Positions 46,794-58,692 of a stretch of 64,000 bases of DNA are shown piece by piece. How positions within the stretch are numbered: position 1 is the first letter of the stretch; each line of letters opens with the position of its first letter. The notes under the pieces were generated by a model. That model was not told the origin of the DNA and ran no database searches. It was given only the letters and a program-made list of their open reading frames with translations. A program made the position numbers and the translations under genes. Location of the stretch: positions 33,258,293 through 33,322,292 of the forward strand of contig CP099839.1 of assembly GCA_030062745.1 (NCBI GenBank), read 5' to 3'. Origin of the DNA: Capitulum mitella. Lineage: Eukaryota > Arthropoda > Thecostraca > Pollicipedomorpha > Pollicipedidae.

Positions 46794-48189
46794 TTTAGTG
46801 TCAGGTAGTTAAAATTCCAGGCTAGTCAAGAATCAATCACCACTCCATCGCCCCATGGACATCACAGATCCAAGGCCATGGCGGCAGTAATCATGTGCTC
46901 AACAGCCTTGAGTGATCTTGGCGGGGAACGTGTGGCGGTGGTAAGCAATCCGTGACTAACTTGAGACAGCATTGAAAACTGCCGTCAGCTGGCTGTTCCA
47001 GTATAAATGACAATAACTTTGATATCTTTTAGCCTGAAAAATGACGACTGGTTAATTTATCATTTTCAGTCATATCAAACTTACGCATAATTCAATACTT
47101 TTGTCCCAAAAGAGACCAAAGTCAGCTGGCCTTTATACTGAACCATTGCCGCCAGCTTGCCGTCAACGTTTATCAGTTGACGAATATTGTCAACTAGTCT
47201 ACTTCGCGATTGTCAGCTAAGTGCGCGCCCAGCCGCGCTTGTATCGCCGCGCGCTATTGGGTGTTGGCTATTCAAGTAGCCAATGGCGTGTGCCGATGCA
47301 AATAAAGCCGGGCGGTGTCTGTAAGGAGTTGAAAAAGTAACGGAGTAACGGAGTAACGGACCAAAAAGTAACGGAGTAACGGACCACAAAAGTAACTTCC
47401 GTTACTCAGTCCGTTACAGTAAAATAAAAGTAACGGGTCCGTTACTCCTTTACTAAAAAAAGTAACTTCGTTAGTAACGGAGTAACGGAGTAACGGACCA
47501 GTGCCCACCTATGCAAAATACAGCAGTGCTGGTTTGCGGGGTATGGTTGCGTACAAGATAATTGTTGTTGGACTATGTTTTTCTTTACCTCTAGCCTACT
47601 GTCTACCCCGCCCTTTTCCTCCTCATTGTTCGACTGCATTGTTTTGGGTTTTTCCCTTTCGGTGTCATTGCGGCATAAAAATGGCATTATCATATGTTGT
47701 TTGCATACATTACCACTGATTACTGAATCGCGTGAAAAACTGATGGACGAGGCATTTTGGCAGTGATTTCGCATTTGGAAAAATCTTATGTGACGACAGA
47801 AAACCCAATATTTATTGTGCATTTCTGCAGTAACTTCGCATTTGAAAAAGCTACCTCTCCGCAGAAAACCTGTTTCAGGCTTTATGATTTTGAGCATTCC
47901 AACCAGCCCCCCCCCCATTTACCCAGTTTTGCCTTGAATGGGGGATGGCGACTCCACTGCGGGGCTGAGCCCCCCCCCCCTCCCCCAGTCAACATGTTAG
48001 ACGAGGCTCTGGTGCTATGAGAGGTAATCAAGCTTTATGCTATTTTCATCAATTCATATGAAAATCAGGATGTTGTTTATCATGCATGAAGTTACTCTTC
48101 ATTGCGTCGGTAACCTCAATTTACCTACACCAAATCGACAGCGGCCTGTTTGCATCGATAACAGCGATAGTTTTGGGCCTTTTTCTGGA

Positions 48190-49345
48190 GGGCTAGACGG
48201 TGTAGCCGATTCCCAGCAAGGGGAAGGGGGCGGATTCGGCCCCCTTGAGATCTCGAAAGCTGTACATCCGATTTCATTGCAGCAAACGGCAATAGACTTG
48301 TAAACTACATTTTGGTAAAAAGAGGTTTTCAAAATCCTGAAAGGGGCAGATACGGGGGAATTGGGGGATATTTCTGGACTTCTTATAACTCGACTGTTGT
48401 TTATGGACCGATTTTGATGAAACTGGCATGAATCGAGAGCATGTGGATGGGGCTTTTACCATTGGTTCTTACGTTTAAAATCTTAGGAAAATTCATAGGC
48501 TTTAGAAAATGGGAGGATTAGTTTTTCAAAAACTACATTAGGAAAAAGTGGAAACACTTCCTAGAGTTTACTAGTCATGTTATGCTGAAGAAGTACACGT
48601 AGTATTACAATGCTTGTATAATGTTAACACAGGCGGCACCAGGGACATGAAAAAGGGAAACTGTCATAGTCACATGTTCATCATGTCAGCTAACGACCTT
48701 TAACCTCTTATGACCTCCAGTGCCATTATAGTCACATTGAATGATCTTGAGTCCACTTCATGTTGTTCGAAAATTTTTCCAATCATTTCAGTTTACTCTG
48801 TTTCTTAAATTCTGTTTCACGGCCGTCGTCATATAGGGTACGCGCACTGACATTTTAGGTCATAGCTCCGTGACCCGACCTGATATCAGCCTAAAATTTT
48901 GTACGCAAGTAGAGGGCATCTTTTCACGTCATATTGTCCCGGGTTTGGCATTTGGGAAAATACGCCAAAATTATTATCATGAAATCAAATTTGGACTTTT
49001 GACGTTGACCTGACTTTGTGAAGCGACCTCAAAGTAACAGAATTATATTTGTATGCTTTCTAGACTACGTGCCAATACACCCATATGAAGTCTATTTGAA
49101 AAACGCTATTTTGGGCAGCCATTTTCCTTTTGCCTTCAGTAGAGCCAAAAATAGCCTGAAGTGCCTCCTAAAAACGTTGCCTGGCTCTGCACCAGAGCAG
49201 AATAGAATCACGGAATTTTGTCAAAGTAGGAAGAAAAAATAGGTAGGAAAAACGATGAGGTTTCGTGAAGCTGCATCAAAAACTCTGGAATTGGCAAGAA
49301 AAAAAGGAGGAGGCGGATTCCGCTCCCCTGCCGGGAATAGGGATG
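48190..49345. mobile_element. piggyBac-like MITE family 1, copy B (inverted relative to copy A)
   Basis: Left end GATTCCCAGCAAGGGG with GGGGGCGGATTCGGCCCCC; right end CTCCCCTGCCGGGAATAGGG. Internal matches to copy A include the inverted TGACCCGACCTGATATCA, GCGCACTGACA and TGAAACTGGCATGAATCGAGAG segments. AGGTCA half sites are partly conserved (inverse at 48705-48725). The right end abuts a LINE fragment. Confidence 0.82.
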
Positions 49346-50165
49346 AGCACGGCATTTGGCAACGCTGATCATGGCGTCCTCCTCCTGAAGCTGGCATGGT
49401 ATAGTGTCCCATATCACTGGTTCCATAGCTATCTTAGCGGCCGCGGGCAGATGGTTCGGGGTTGTTCCGAGGTCCGCCAGTGGCTTGTGACATCCCACAG
49501 GGATCTGTTATTGGACCCTTACTCTTAAGCATCGACTTGGCCAACCTCCCGAACTTTCTTCTCCACAGTCGTCTGATGCGATATGCGGATGACACAGTTC
49601 CTCGACAGCTCGCCGCCTGGCAGTGATAGTTTACTTCAGTTCAAAATTCGCTTAGTGGAATCAATGGTATTGGTGCACACCTGACTGAAAAACAACTCTC
49701 TGAAGATGAACGCGTCAAAACCGATTTAATTTTACTGGGTACCGGAGTTTTTTGTGGAAAAACGTCCAATTTAAGTCCATTTTCTCTTGGCAGTTCATTT
49801 CAGTCCTCGGGCAGGATCAGACCATTGGGAGACACCGTGGACCAGCCACTGAAATGAGACCGGCACATCTCCACAGCTGTACCCGGGTGCTACGGCGTTC
49901 TCATTTCCTTGAATAAATTTCGGCACCACTTTACGACCAAAGCCCTCAATGTGATCATTCAGGCCCTTGTTTTCTCTCATATCACCTACGCTTACCAAAC
50001 TGGGATGGACTAATAACTAAATCGCATCCAAAAAGACATTAACTTTGCTTCTCGGATAGTGGCCGGTATACGTCACCGCAATCACATCACAACGGCCCTA
50101 AACTCGCTTCGTTGTTCAAGGATAGGCGAGCTTGTCATGGAGCGCGACTGCCTGAAAGAGCCCCT
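49346..50165 (+). pseudogene. Non-LTR retrotransposon (LINE) reverse transcriptase fragment
   Basis: Reads AFGNADHGVLLLKL, HSYLSGRGQMV, DIPQGSVIGPLLL and RYADDT, the conserved blocks of LINE polymerases including the Y-A-D-D active site. C-terminal segments follow (NASKTDLILLGTG, RHISTAV-x-GCYGVL, ALVFSHITYA, INFASRIVAG). Frames shift after the polymerase core and stops occur. It is 5' truncated and its 3' end is cut by a minisatellite block at about 50150. The style is that of Jockey/CR1-like clades, which I cannot resolve further. Confidence 0.9.
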
Positions 50166-51600
50166 GGGCTGAAACTCCCGAAGAGCCCCCGAGACCGCAG
50201 TAGGGCCCAACACTGTAGATTGCCCCTTGAGGCCGCCAGAAGGGTCATAGGCCCCTGAGACGGCAAAGATGATGAGCCCAGGGGACGGCATAGGGGCTCC
50301 TGGAATATCATATGGACCCGAATGGGCTTCACGGGCCTGTGTGAAAATCTGAAAGTTCCTGATGCAGTCAGAGATCCTCGGGGAGGGCTAATGAGACCCC
50401 GAATAGGCACGACGACCCCAAAGATAGGTAGAAGGGCCCCTGGAAGCTCCCCAAGAGCCCCTGAGGCCGCAAAAGGGGCCCCAATACGGCAAAGGGTTAA
50501 TGAGACTACAAAAGTGCTAGAGAGGTCCTTGAGACGACAAGATCTAAAAAGGGTGTCTAGGACGACACAAGAAACCTCTGGCCAGCCAGAGGGGCCCTAA
50601 CTGGGCTGCACTGGTCTTTTTAAAAACCTGAGGGGTTCTTGATGCAATCAAGGGGATCCCAGCAAGATCGGATTGGTTCTGAGACGGCAAGATAAAGCCC
50701 GCAATGCGGAGGGACTCTGAGACCGCAAAAAAAATCCAGAGGGGTCTCTGCGAAGGCAAAAACGATAAGAGTGCCTTTAAGGCGGCATGGGGGCCCTGGA
50801 CGACCAGACGGTTCCCGGGTGATTGAGGCCCCTGAAGAGCCAACAAAGTCCACTGATAGGCCTAGAGGGGCCCTAAGACTGCCAAATCTCACCTAACAAC
50901 GAAAGACCCCTGATACCGCAGTGGGCACCACCGGAGACCTTCAGAGGGACCATGACAATGCACAGGGACCCTGAGAGCGCTAAAGGACTTTTGTAATTGC
51001 CAGACGGCCCCTGAGACAGCAAAAACGTCGCCGGGACGACAGTAAGAACCCCGAGATGACCCAGAGATGAAAAAAACTGATGGCAAAAGGGGCACCTAAG
51101 ACCACAGGGAGTCCACCGAGACAACAAGCCTTTGAGACTGCTACATAGTAGTCTCTAGTAATAAGGGCCTCTGGGGCGACCAGATGGCTCCTGAAGCTGC
51201 TAAATTCTCAACGCCCAGACAGCTCCGGAAACTGCTTAAGGACCTAAAGGCCTGGCAAAGGCGCCTCTGTCACGGCGAAGAGAGATTTATAGACGGCCCT
51301 TGCTAGTACCAGGGGACTCCTAACACGGCAAACATGTTCCAGGGGCGACAGATGTGACCCAGAGGTAGTCTAAGCGTCCTTGACACTGCCAAATGGATCC
51401 CTGAAACAGTCCAAGGTGCTCCTGAAACTGCCAAAGAAGCGCCTGAGGTGTCGTAATGGACAAATAAAACTGTAAGAAGTACATGAGACCACTAGAGGTC
51501 CCTGAGACGACAGACGGCCTGAAACCACCGAAAGTGCTCCTGTAACTGCCAAAAGGAACCTAACCTAAGCTAATCTAAGCAAACGTTTCCAGAAACTACG
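50150..51600. repeat. GGGGCCCCTGAGAC degenerate minisatellite, inverted
   Basis: The same minisatellite as in 27390-28640 and 60350-62060, but in reverse orientation (AGGGGCCCCTGAGACGGCA). Neither CAGGGGCGGATCC terminus is visible, so it is an internal fragment of the host element or an independent block. Confidence 0.82.
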
Positions 51601-51814
51601 AGGGGGCGGGGGACTCCTGGGCCGTTCCTGACAAAGTATTTAAAAGCTGTCAGATATGGAAAATGGATGTCAGATAGAGGGAGGTACGCAGCCGCCTAAA
51701 ATCCCGCCCTTTTTGACCAGATCTCGGCCACTTTGCACGGCAACAAAAGCAACATTCTCTGAAATAAAGTGACTCACCTGAATTTCCTTTTCGATTACTT
51801 TATATCGCAAAAAG

Positions 51815-51817
<3 letters not shown>

Positions 51818-51864
<47 letters not shown>
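51818..51864. repeat. (TA)n microsatellite
   Basis: An AT run broken once by GTATA. Confidence 0.95.
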
Positions 51865-51989
51865 ATTTCCCCTGAGGCTGCGTGGATTGAAGTCTTGCAC
51901 ATCTGAAGAGCAAAAAAGGGGGGCCGGACGGGAGGAGGGCCTACGCTGACCATTCCCCCCCCTGGTGACATTCTTGGCGAGATGAAGGT

Positions 51990-52522
51990 GTACTACAAAA
52001 GTATCCTTACCGCTGCCTAGAGAACGGACGAGATCATCTGTAACATACTGAGACGCCACTCCACGCCAAGTAACGTCGACCAGAAACTTAGACTTATAAT
52101 TTACTACAAGAACCCAAAGACATCCATCCTCACTGGTCATGAAGAATAACCTTAGCCAGACTCAGTCACTGCTTAGTCAGACCATTGTCGTTTACCGTTA
52201 CACGTCTCTAGCCGGGGACTGCGCGACCCTCCGGGTGCACTACATCCGTTTGACTACAATGACTCTAAGTCGGCGCTTAACCACGCACCTGCAAGAGGGA
52301 GCCCCGAATACACACACCCGCGAACGCCACAATACGACCATAATTACATACAGTTCAGACCGCAGGCGGCTCACAACACTCCAGACCATTTTTATTAGAC
52401 ACTGCACGATCAGCAGTGTACAAAAGAAACAACTTACACAGCTAGCTCTGTATGGCAAACAATTAGCAAAACGGTATCGTGACTTATTATCAATGAGTAG
52501 GGTAACTGTAGAGGTTTTGTAG
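51990..52522 (+). pseudogene. Penelope-like element C-terminus with GIY-YIG endonuclease
   Basis: About 52030-52140 reads RRHSTPSNVDQKLRLIIYYK, the segment preceding the endonuclease, with one frame break before MKNNLSQTQ (52139). Then VVYRYT, HYIRLTT, TLSRRLTTHLQEGAP and RRLTTLQTIFI follow, matching the GIY-YIG nuclease of Penelope-like elements. The YIG of the second signature reads YIR; that Gly is normally conserved. A 127-codon ORF remains open across the domain. Confidence 0.85.
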
Positions 52523-52785
52523 TCCTGTGTGTAAGAAAACGTGTCATGCGTCATACATTGTGCTTTCAATCTTTTCCTCTGAACTAAATGTGCTGGTTTT
52601 GACTTCTTTTGTATATACCATGCATATACCATTGTCTTTTGCGTTGAGAATGAATTCAGACAGTTCGAAACACCGACTAATAAATGACTAGTTTTGGAAA
52701 CGTTTTGCATAAACATTCTGATCACGACAAACGAATAATACGGAACTTGGAACAAACGAATAAGAAGCCGAACACCTTACATAAA

Positions 52786-52914
52786 AATGAAAAACTGCCG
52801 TCGGTCAAAACAAAGTGCCGTTAACCCGTTGAAAAATTCACATTCGGGGGAGGTTAGGCTGTGGGTCTCTCTTAGCTTTGCCCCCCAATCATTTACACAA
52901 AAACGACGTCCCTG
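52786..52914. mobile_element. hAT-type MITE (CAGGG-GTCGATT family), copy 3, one end only
   Basis: Matches the right end of the copy at 58693-59148 (CGTYGGTCAAAAYAAA, AAATCCACATTYGGG, CATTTRCA) and ends AAAACGACGTCCCTG. The other end was not found. Confidence 0.75.
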
Positions 52915-52943
52915 TTCTATACTCTGTATCCTTAGCCCCAATC

Positions 52944-53136
52944 ACCGGCGTAGCCAGAGGGGGAGGCCGGCATTTTTTAGTGAAACCCATCGCACATCGC
53001 CTTCTCAGCAGGCTTTTTAGGCATTTTGTGTATTTTATGTATTTTTGCACATCTTGTCCCAGCAGTTTTCTTATCATTTCCGTCCTCACTGATCTCGGCC
53101 CACCCCTTTAAGAAAACCCTGGCTGCTCCCTTGATC
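52944..53136. mobile_element. hAT-type MITE (GGCGCAGCC family), copy 2
   Basis: Begins CACCGGCGTAGCCAGAGGGGG, ends CCTGGCTGCTCCCTTG and shares AACCCATCGCACATCGCCTTC with its relatives. Target duplication unclear. Confidence 0.75.
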
Positions 53137-53320
53137 CCAGACATTGTTCGGCGTTGATCGTATTCAGACCTCTTAACGTTCTTTTTACTTTTTTCCGTGT
53201 GCAGCATAGCCTCATTGCGATTAGGATGCACAGGGGCGCAACCAGCCAAAAATTTCTGAGAGTCCTCGCCCAGCGGTGGGTTCCTCACTCCATGAAGGGT
53301 CCCCTGGACAGAAATATTAA

Positions 53321-54449
53321 CCCGTCCCTGACTGGGGGGCAGTTGACTGCCCCCCTGAGGTTTTTCTGGGATTGCGAGAGAACCAACAAACACAGACTCA
53401 CGAAACTTTGTGTACCTTTTATTCCATCAATTTTACATCTCGTGTCAAAATTTTGGCCTCAGGTCACGTCAGGTGCCTGACCTAGGTCAGGTCAAACAGA
53501 GCTATGTTCAAAAAAGTTTAGCGCCCTGTAACTTTTTCGCAAAACAAGATATCTCAATAATACTTTGAGGGATTAGTGATCGTGATAGATGCAACAAATC
53601 TGCTATCTCAGATTTTTCGGAATTTTCCGGGTCATTGACCTAAGGTCAAGCTCCATCATACGACATATCGCCGTTTTTTCGGAAATTAACGGAATATTCT
53701 GTAATATTTTTAGTGTGGAGTCAAGCAGACATCTAGTTACCGTCATTGGGCAAAGTATCAGTGACTTCCAGCCATTGACCTGAGGTCAGGTCACGAATAA
53801 CTGTAGTGGGCCAAAATGTACCACCGTCAAAATCGACGATGAAATAATCAGAATGGGTAGAAAATGGCAGAAGTAGTTTGCACAGACGTAATTAATACCA
53901 GGAAGCTCAAAAACTTTGAAAAAATAGCATATTTTAGAAATAAACAGGCTCTCGCCAATAAAGCTCCGCCAACTTTGTAGATTGGCAACTAATTAATTTT
54001 TCCAAAATTTAAGCATGAAGCATGAGAAACCATCACAAGAACCACAAAGATCAATCAAATTGACATAGATCGTCTTTTTTCGCGAAAATAAAGGAACGCT
54101 AAAGTTAGTTCCCGTCAATTTGGTACCGCATACGGCAGCGGCGCACACTGACGGCTGACGGGAGAATAACGGTGTCTTTAACTCAACGTTTCGGCATATA
54201 TATTGAACAAATTTGGGGAAATTAGATGTGTATCGGCATCCGCGGACATTTACTTGTGCGCTGGTGCCTTTACCTATGCGTTACCTATGCCTTTACCTAT
54301 GCGACCAGTTTGGAGCTCTACTCGTCACAGGTTTTCCAACGGTATGCTTATTTTTATCGTGCGACCAACCGTTCGTGAGTTAGAGGGGGGGGCAGTCAAC
54401 TGCCCCCCAGTCGCCGATGTTCGGGACGGACCGACGGTCGTGCGCGGGT
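53321..54449. mobile_element. piggyBac-like MITE family 2, copy B
   Basis: TTAA on both sides (53317-53320; 54450-54453). Starts CCCGTCCCTGACTGG and ends GTCGTGCGCGGG. Both ends carry the hairpin (GGGGGGCAGTTGACTGCCCC; GGGGGCAGTCAACTGCCCCC). The interior is collinear with copy A at 16593 with few differences. TGACCTGAGGTCAGGTCA occurs near 53777. Confidence 0.9.
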
Positions 54450-54453
54450 TAAC

Positions 54454-55100
54454 ATTAAGTTTTACGGGGGAATCGCTACAGTGGCAGGGCCAGGCCAAAA
54501 TTTCAGGGTTGCTTGGGTGAGCCCTTATTCCATGAGCGGGCCCTTGAATAAAAACAGTGAAAATTTAGTGCTGTGGATGCTTGCTGTTCCTAAATGTTAT
54601 TAGCCGCAACCAGCTGGCTCTTCGCTCACTGTCAATGATCGCGACGAAAACAATTTTACTGGGGCTGCTATTGCCAGGGGTGTTGTTTCTTATCTCTTTG
54701 TGTGTGCCAGCACCCACAAACTGGGAATCGGCACCTACAATGCAAATGGAGCACCCACAACCTGACATGTTATTAACGATTTCCTAAAATATTGCCCCGC
54801 AGAGACGCACCAAGGATTTTCCTGAGAGGGGAGGGGGTAGGCGAAGGCAAATACATTACCAAAGATTCACTAAATCCGCCTGTCCCGCCCGCCACTCTCC
54901 CGTGCAAAATTCGCTTATAAGGTAAAAGCGTTTCTAGAAGGCGGAAAGCTCATCAGATCAAATAAAGAACATTATTTGAACGACCTCGTAAACATTCGGA
55001 TGACGGAGCCGAGAACAAAACGTTTCTGTATTAAGAATATAAAATATTATATGCGTTTGGACACCCACAATTATTTTTAGAAAACCATACCTATGCCCTT
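54454..55100. other. Unassigned interval
   Basis: Short ORFs only, including a 68-codon one (54581) with a hydrophobic start. GACGCACCAAGGATTTTCCTGAGAGGGG at 54803 looks like a repeat end. No gene recognised. Confidence 0.5.
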
Positions 55101-55104
55101 CACA

Positions 55105-55690
55105 GCTGTCAGGGGTCCCTCCTCAGGCCGTCAGGAAGCTCCTCTGCAGACCAGGGTGCCCTTCCACAAGCCGTAAGGGAGCTCCTCCACAGGCCGGCAT
55201 GCGGCCGTACAGGCGGCGGCAAGGGCCTTTGCATGCCAGCTGGGGCCCCTTCATACTAACAGGGAACCAGGCACAGGCGAGGAAAATACTCCCCGACCGG
55301 CAGGGGGCTCTTACAGACCGCAAGGGTACCATACAACAGCAGGATGTCTCTCCAAAGGCCAGCAGGGGCCCTCCGGAGGCCGGCAGGTCCTCACAGGCGG
55401 GCAAGGGGCCCTACGGACCGCCAGGTGGTCCCTACAGGCCGGTAGGGGGCCCAAAAGGCCGGCAAGGGGCCCCATACAGTCCGGTTAGGGACCCCTGCAG
55501 CCCGGCAGGAGGCCCTCTGTTGGCCAGCAGGGGCCTCCTACAGGCCAGCGGGGGCTCTATAAACTGGCAAGGGGTCCTACAGGCCGGCACGGGAAGCCTA
55601 TGGGCTGGCAGGGGCCCACACAGGCTGGCAGGGGGCCTGCATGCCGGTAGGGGGCCCCTACGGGACGACAAGTGTCCCGCTATAGGCTTG
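55105..55690. repeat. GC-rich minisatellite, CAGGCCGGCAGGGGCCC unit
   Basis: A degenerate unit of roughly 28-30 bp (CAGGCCGGCAGGGGGCCCTA) repeats about twenty times. The 175-codon ORF through it is an artefact. Similar units recur at 62190-62480. Confidence 0.85.
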
Positions 55691-56129
55691 GATCTATATG
55701 CCTCAGCTCTTGTCCACCGTTCTTAAAGCATTTTGGCGATAGCTTCGGCTTTTATAAGAACAATTTTCTAACCTCGGACGGGTCCATTCAAACATTTCGG
55801 GTCGGGGTCCTGAGACCTCCTAGGCCCTCCGGCTGTGCCAATGAAGATGCACACGTATATGTACAATGAAATACGATGCAAGGCCTGACCCCCAATAATT
55901 TTTGGAAATCTCCATCCATACTTGAAAGCCGTCTCTGGCGCTGCGTCACCAAGCATGATATGCTGTAACAATCTCATAAAGCAGGAGACATTCTTGTGAC
56001 ATCATGGTGGCAACCTGCGCAGAACGACAAAAAGCTGCACGCTACTTTACCTTGTTACACGGCCCATCCTCAGGGACGTAGCCAAGGAGGATGTCAACAG
56101 TCAGTCAACAGTCAACGTGGACCAACAAA

Positions 56130-56700
56130 TTTCGCATCTTTCCAGAACCTTGTGACCTGGTCAGAGGCCAGCAAAAGACATTCCAGTGCTGTCGTATCCG
56201 AGCGGCAAACAATCCCATGCTCCAAGCCTATCGTACCCATCGTCATTAAACCTTCCCCAGTGGACGTGTTATATGCGATTTCCAATTGTTTTTGGAACTT
56301 GGTGACGTCAGCTCAGATCAGATCCATCAACTCCAAAACAAAGAAAACCCATTTTCAGCTGTAGACAGTCCCATGCTCCGAGCCAAAGGGACCCATCGTC
56401 ACCAAATCTTCACCAATCGACCCGCCATAAGCGATTTCTTTTCCTTTCCAGAACTTGGTGACCTCAAGTGAGGCCAGTCTGCTCCAAAAGGAGGGAAAAA
56501 ACATTTTCGGTTTCTAACAGTCCCATGCTCCGAGCCAATAGGACCGATCGACACCAAACTTTCAGCAACGCCAACGTCGACGCGCCATAGGCGATTTTCT
56601 TTTATTTTGATTACTTAGTGACGCCAGGTCAAGTCAATCAACTCCGAAACAAACAAAAACGACCATTTTGGTACAGGCTTGAATAAAAGGGAGGAAACCC
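56130..56700. repeat. ~150-bp AGGTCA satellite, block 1
   Basis: Units contain CCAAACCTTCACCAATCGAC, GCGATTT-TTTCCAGAACTTGGTGACC, a TCAGGTCAGGTCAATC-type segment, AAACAAAGAAAA and CCCATGCTCCGAGCC. Confidence 0.85.
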
Positions 56701-56929
56701 ATTGTAAAGCAGGAAGAAACTGGAGAAATGAGAACGAATTGTTCTTTCACTGCTAATTTCTTACTCGCTTCACTAGTCCATAAAGTCCACTTTCAGGTTT
56801 AGTGATATATGTGGTGATTGTCATCTCTATCTTCACTATATTTGGTGGTGACAGGATAATGCATTTGAGTTGTCTTAGTTGCGGTATAGGCCATGAGCGG
56901 CACCACGGATTCTGAGTTGGGGGACGAAA

Positions 56930-57425
56930 TTTTCTGGGGGGCCTCTAAGACAAAATGGAGCCTCCTCGCAGGGGCTTTCTGATTCATACAAGGTTTCGCG
57001 ATCAAGCGAAGGGCTTCCTTACTCCAAAATAGGGCCTTCTGTTTCAGAACAGGGGCCTCATGATGCGTAGAGGGGCTTCCTGATCCGGAACAGACTCATG
57101 AAAAGGGGTCTCACATTCAAGCAAAGGTCCTCGTTATCCCAAAACAGGGCGCCCTGATCCTCAGCTAGGGCCTCCTGATATATAAAAGGGGTCTCCTGTT
57201 CCGGACGGGGGCCTCCTGATACAAAGAGGGTGCCTCCTTATCCAGAACAGGGATATCTTGATCCATAACGGGGTCTCCCGATCCAGCAAAGGGGCCTCCT
57301 TAACACAAAACAGGGCCTCCTGATCCAGAGCAGGGCTACATAATTCATAAAGGGGCCTCTTTATCCGGAAAAGGGGCCTCTTGATGCAGAAAAGGGCCTC
57401 ATAAACCCAATTAAGTACCACTTAG
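56930..57425. repeat. GGGGCCTCCTGATCC minisatellite
   Basis: A ~28-30 bp degenerate unit (AACAGGGCCTCCTGATCCAGA) in direct array. CGCTCCGCCCCTG at 57624 could be the end of a hAT-like carrier element. Confidence 0.8.
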
Positions 57426-57709
57426 CTCAGTCATGGGGTTCTCCATGATCTGAAGTCTGACAACATATGTAAAACTACGAAAAGGACCACTTAGCTCAGT
57501 TATAGGGGCCTCCTCGATCTGAATTTCGATCACATATGTACAAGTACAAAAATTTCAGTTTGGGTGAAAGGGACCCCCCAATACATATATTTTTTTGGGG
57601 GAAGCGTACTCTTCCCCTGCCTACCGCTCCGCCCCTGATATAGTCTGTGACACATCTAAAATTATTTTAGACTTTACATGACGTTTCCATGGTTTTTGTT
57701 ATTTTGTCC

Positions 57710-58690
57710 TGAGGTCACGAGGTTATGGAAAAAAGGACATCGCCTAAGGCGCGTTGGTTGGTGAAGATTTGGTGGCGATCGGTCACATAGGTTTGCAACT
57801 TGGGATTGTCTGCTGCCGACAGTGGAGTTATTCTTCGTTTTAGAGTTGGCTGGCCTGACCTGGGGTTACCAATACCGGCGCAGCCGGGGGGGGGGCTTAA
57901 GTCCCGGATAATTTGTGGAAACCATTGCACATCGTCTTCCCAGCGGACGGTTTTCGTATGATTTCGGTTCACATTGAGCTCCACGGTCACCTCCCCCTAA
58001 GAAAATCCTAGCTGCTTCCCTGGTCACCAAATTCTGGATTGAGAAAGGAATTGCTTATGACGCGTCAACCGATAAACGTTTGGAGGCGGTCGGTCCAATA
58101 GGCTCGAATCGTGGGACTGTCTGCAGCCGAAATTTTTCATTGTTTTCGAGTTGATTCGCCTGACCTGAGGTCACCGAGTTCTAGAAAATAAGGGAAATCG
58201 CCTATGGCACGTCGACTGGTGAAGGCTTGGTGGCGATCGGTCCCATTAGCTCGGAGCATGGGATTGCCTGCAGCCGAAAATGGAGAATGTCTCTCTGTTT
58301 TAGAGTTACCAGGTTTTGGAAAGTAAACTAAGTCGCATATTGCATGTCGAATGGTGAAGGTTTGGCGAAAGATCGATTCCATAGGCTCGGAGTACGGAAA
58401 TGTCTGCAGCCGAAAGTGGGGGGGGGGTTTGTTCTTTGTTTTGGGGTTGATTGGCCTGACTCGTGGTCACCAGGTTCCGGTAAGATTAGGAAGTGGCCTA
58501 TGGCGCGTCGATTGATGAAGGTTTGGTGGCAACTGGTCCCGTTGGTTCGGAGCAGGGAATGGTTTGCAGCCGAAAATGGGAGTTTTCTTTGTTTTGGAAT
58601 TGACTGACCTGACCTTAGTTCACGAAGTTCTGAAAAGTGTAAAAAACCGTCCGTAACGCGTCGATTGACGGAGGTCTGGTGGCCATAAGT
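57710..58690. repeat. ~150-bp AGGTCA satellite, block 2 (inverted to block 1)
   Basis: Units with GGTGAAGGTTTGGTGGCGATCG, CCCATAGGCTCGGAGCATGG and GTCTGCAGCCGAAA at about 57770, 58086, 58241, 58377 and 58537. Interrupted by the MITE at 57874-58023. Confidence 0.88.
57874..58023. mobile_element. hAT-type MITE (GGCGCAGCC family), copy 3, inside the satellite
   Basis: Starts ACCGGCGCAGCCGGGGG and ends CTAGCTGCTTCCCTGG. The satellite resumes exactly across it (GACCTGGGG, then TCACCAAATTCTGG). Flanks TTACCAAT and TCACCAAA agree at 6 of 8. Confidence 0.82.
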
Positions 58691-58692
58691 TC

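Larger units (their letters stand above)
43827..47513 (-). mobile_element. hAT element, internally deleted, perfect 8-bp duplication
   Basis: Terminal inverted repeats CATAGGTGGGCA bound a 3687-bp element, with CAAAATAC immediately outside on both sides (43819-43826; 47514-47521). Just inside each end are arrays of GTAACGGA-type units in opposite orientation (43855-43970 and 47335-47495), typical subterminal transposase-binding repeats. One BED-finger exon survives (46518-46793). The catalytic region was not found. AGGTCA-rich sequence (44640-45010) and a family 1 terminus (about 45020) appear to have replaced it. Confidence 0.95.

Noticed and set aside
52139-52522. Host GIY-YIG nuclease gene
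   Set aside because: The upstream segment and motif set match Penelope-like elements, with a frame break and altered YIG.
55199-55726. 175-codon Gly/Pro/Arg-rich ORF
   Set aside because: It is read through a ~30-bp GC-rich minisatellite; the collagen-like look comes from the repeat.
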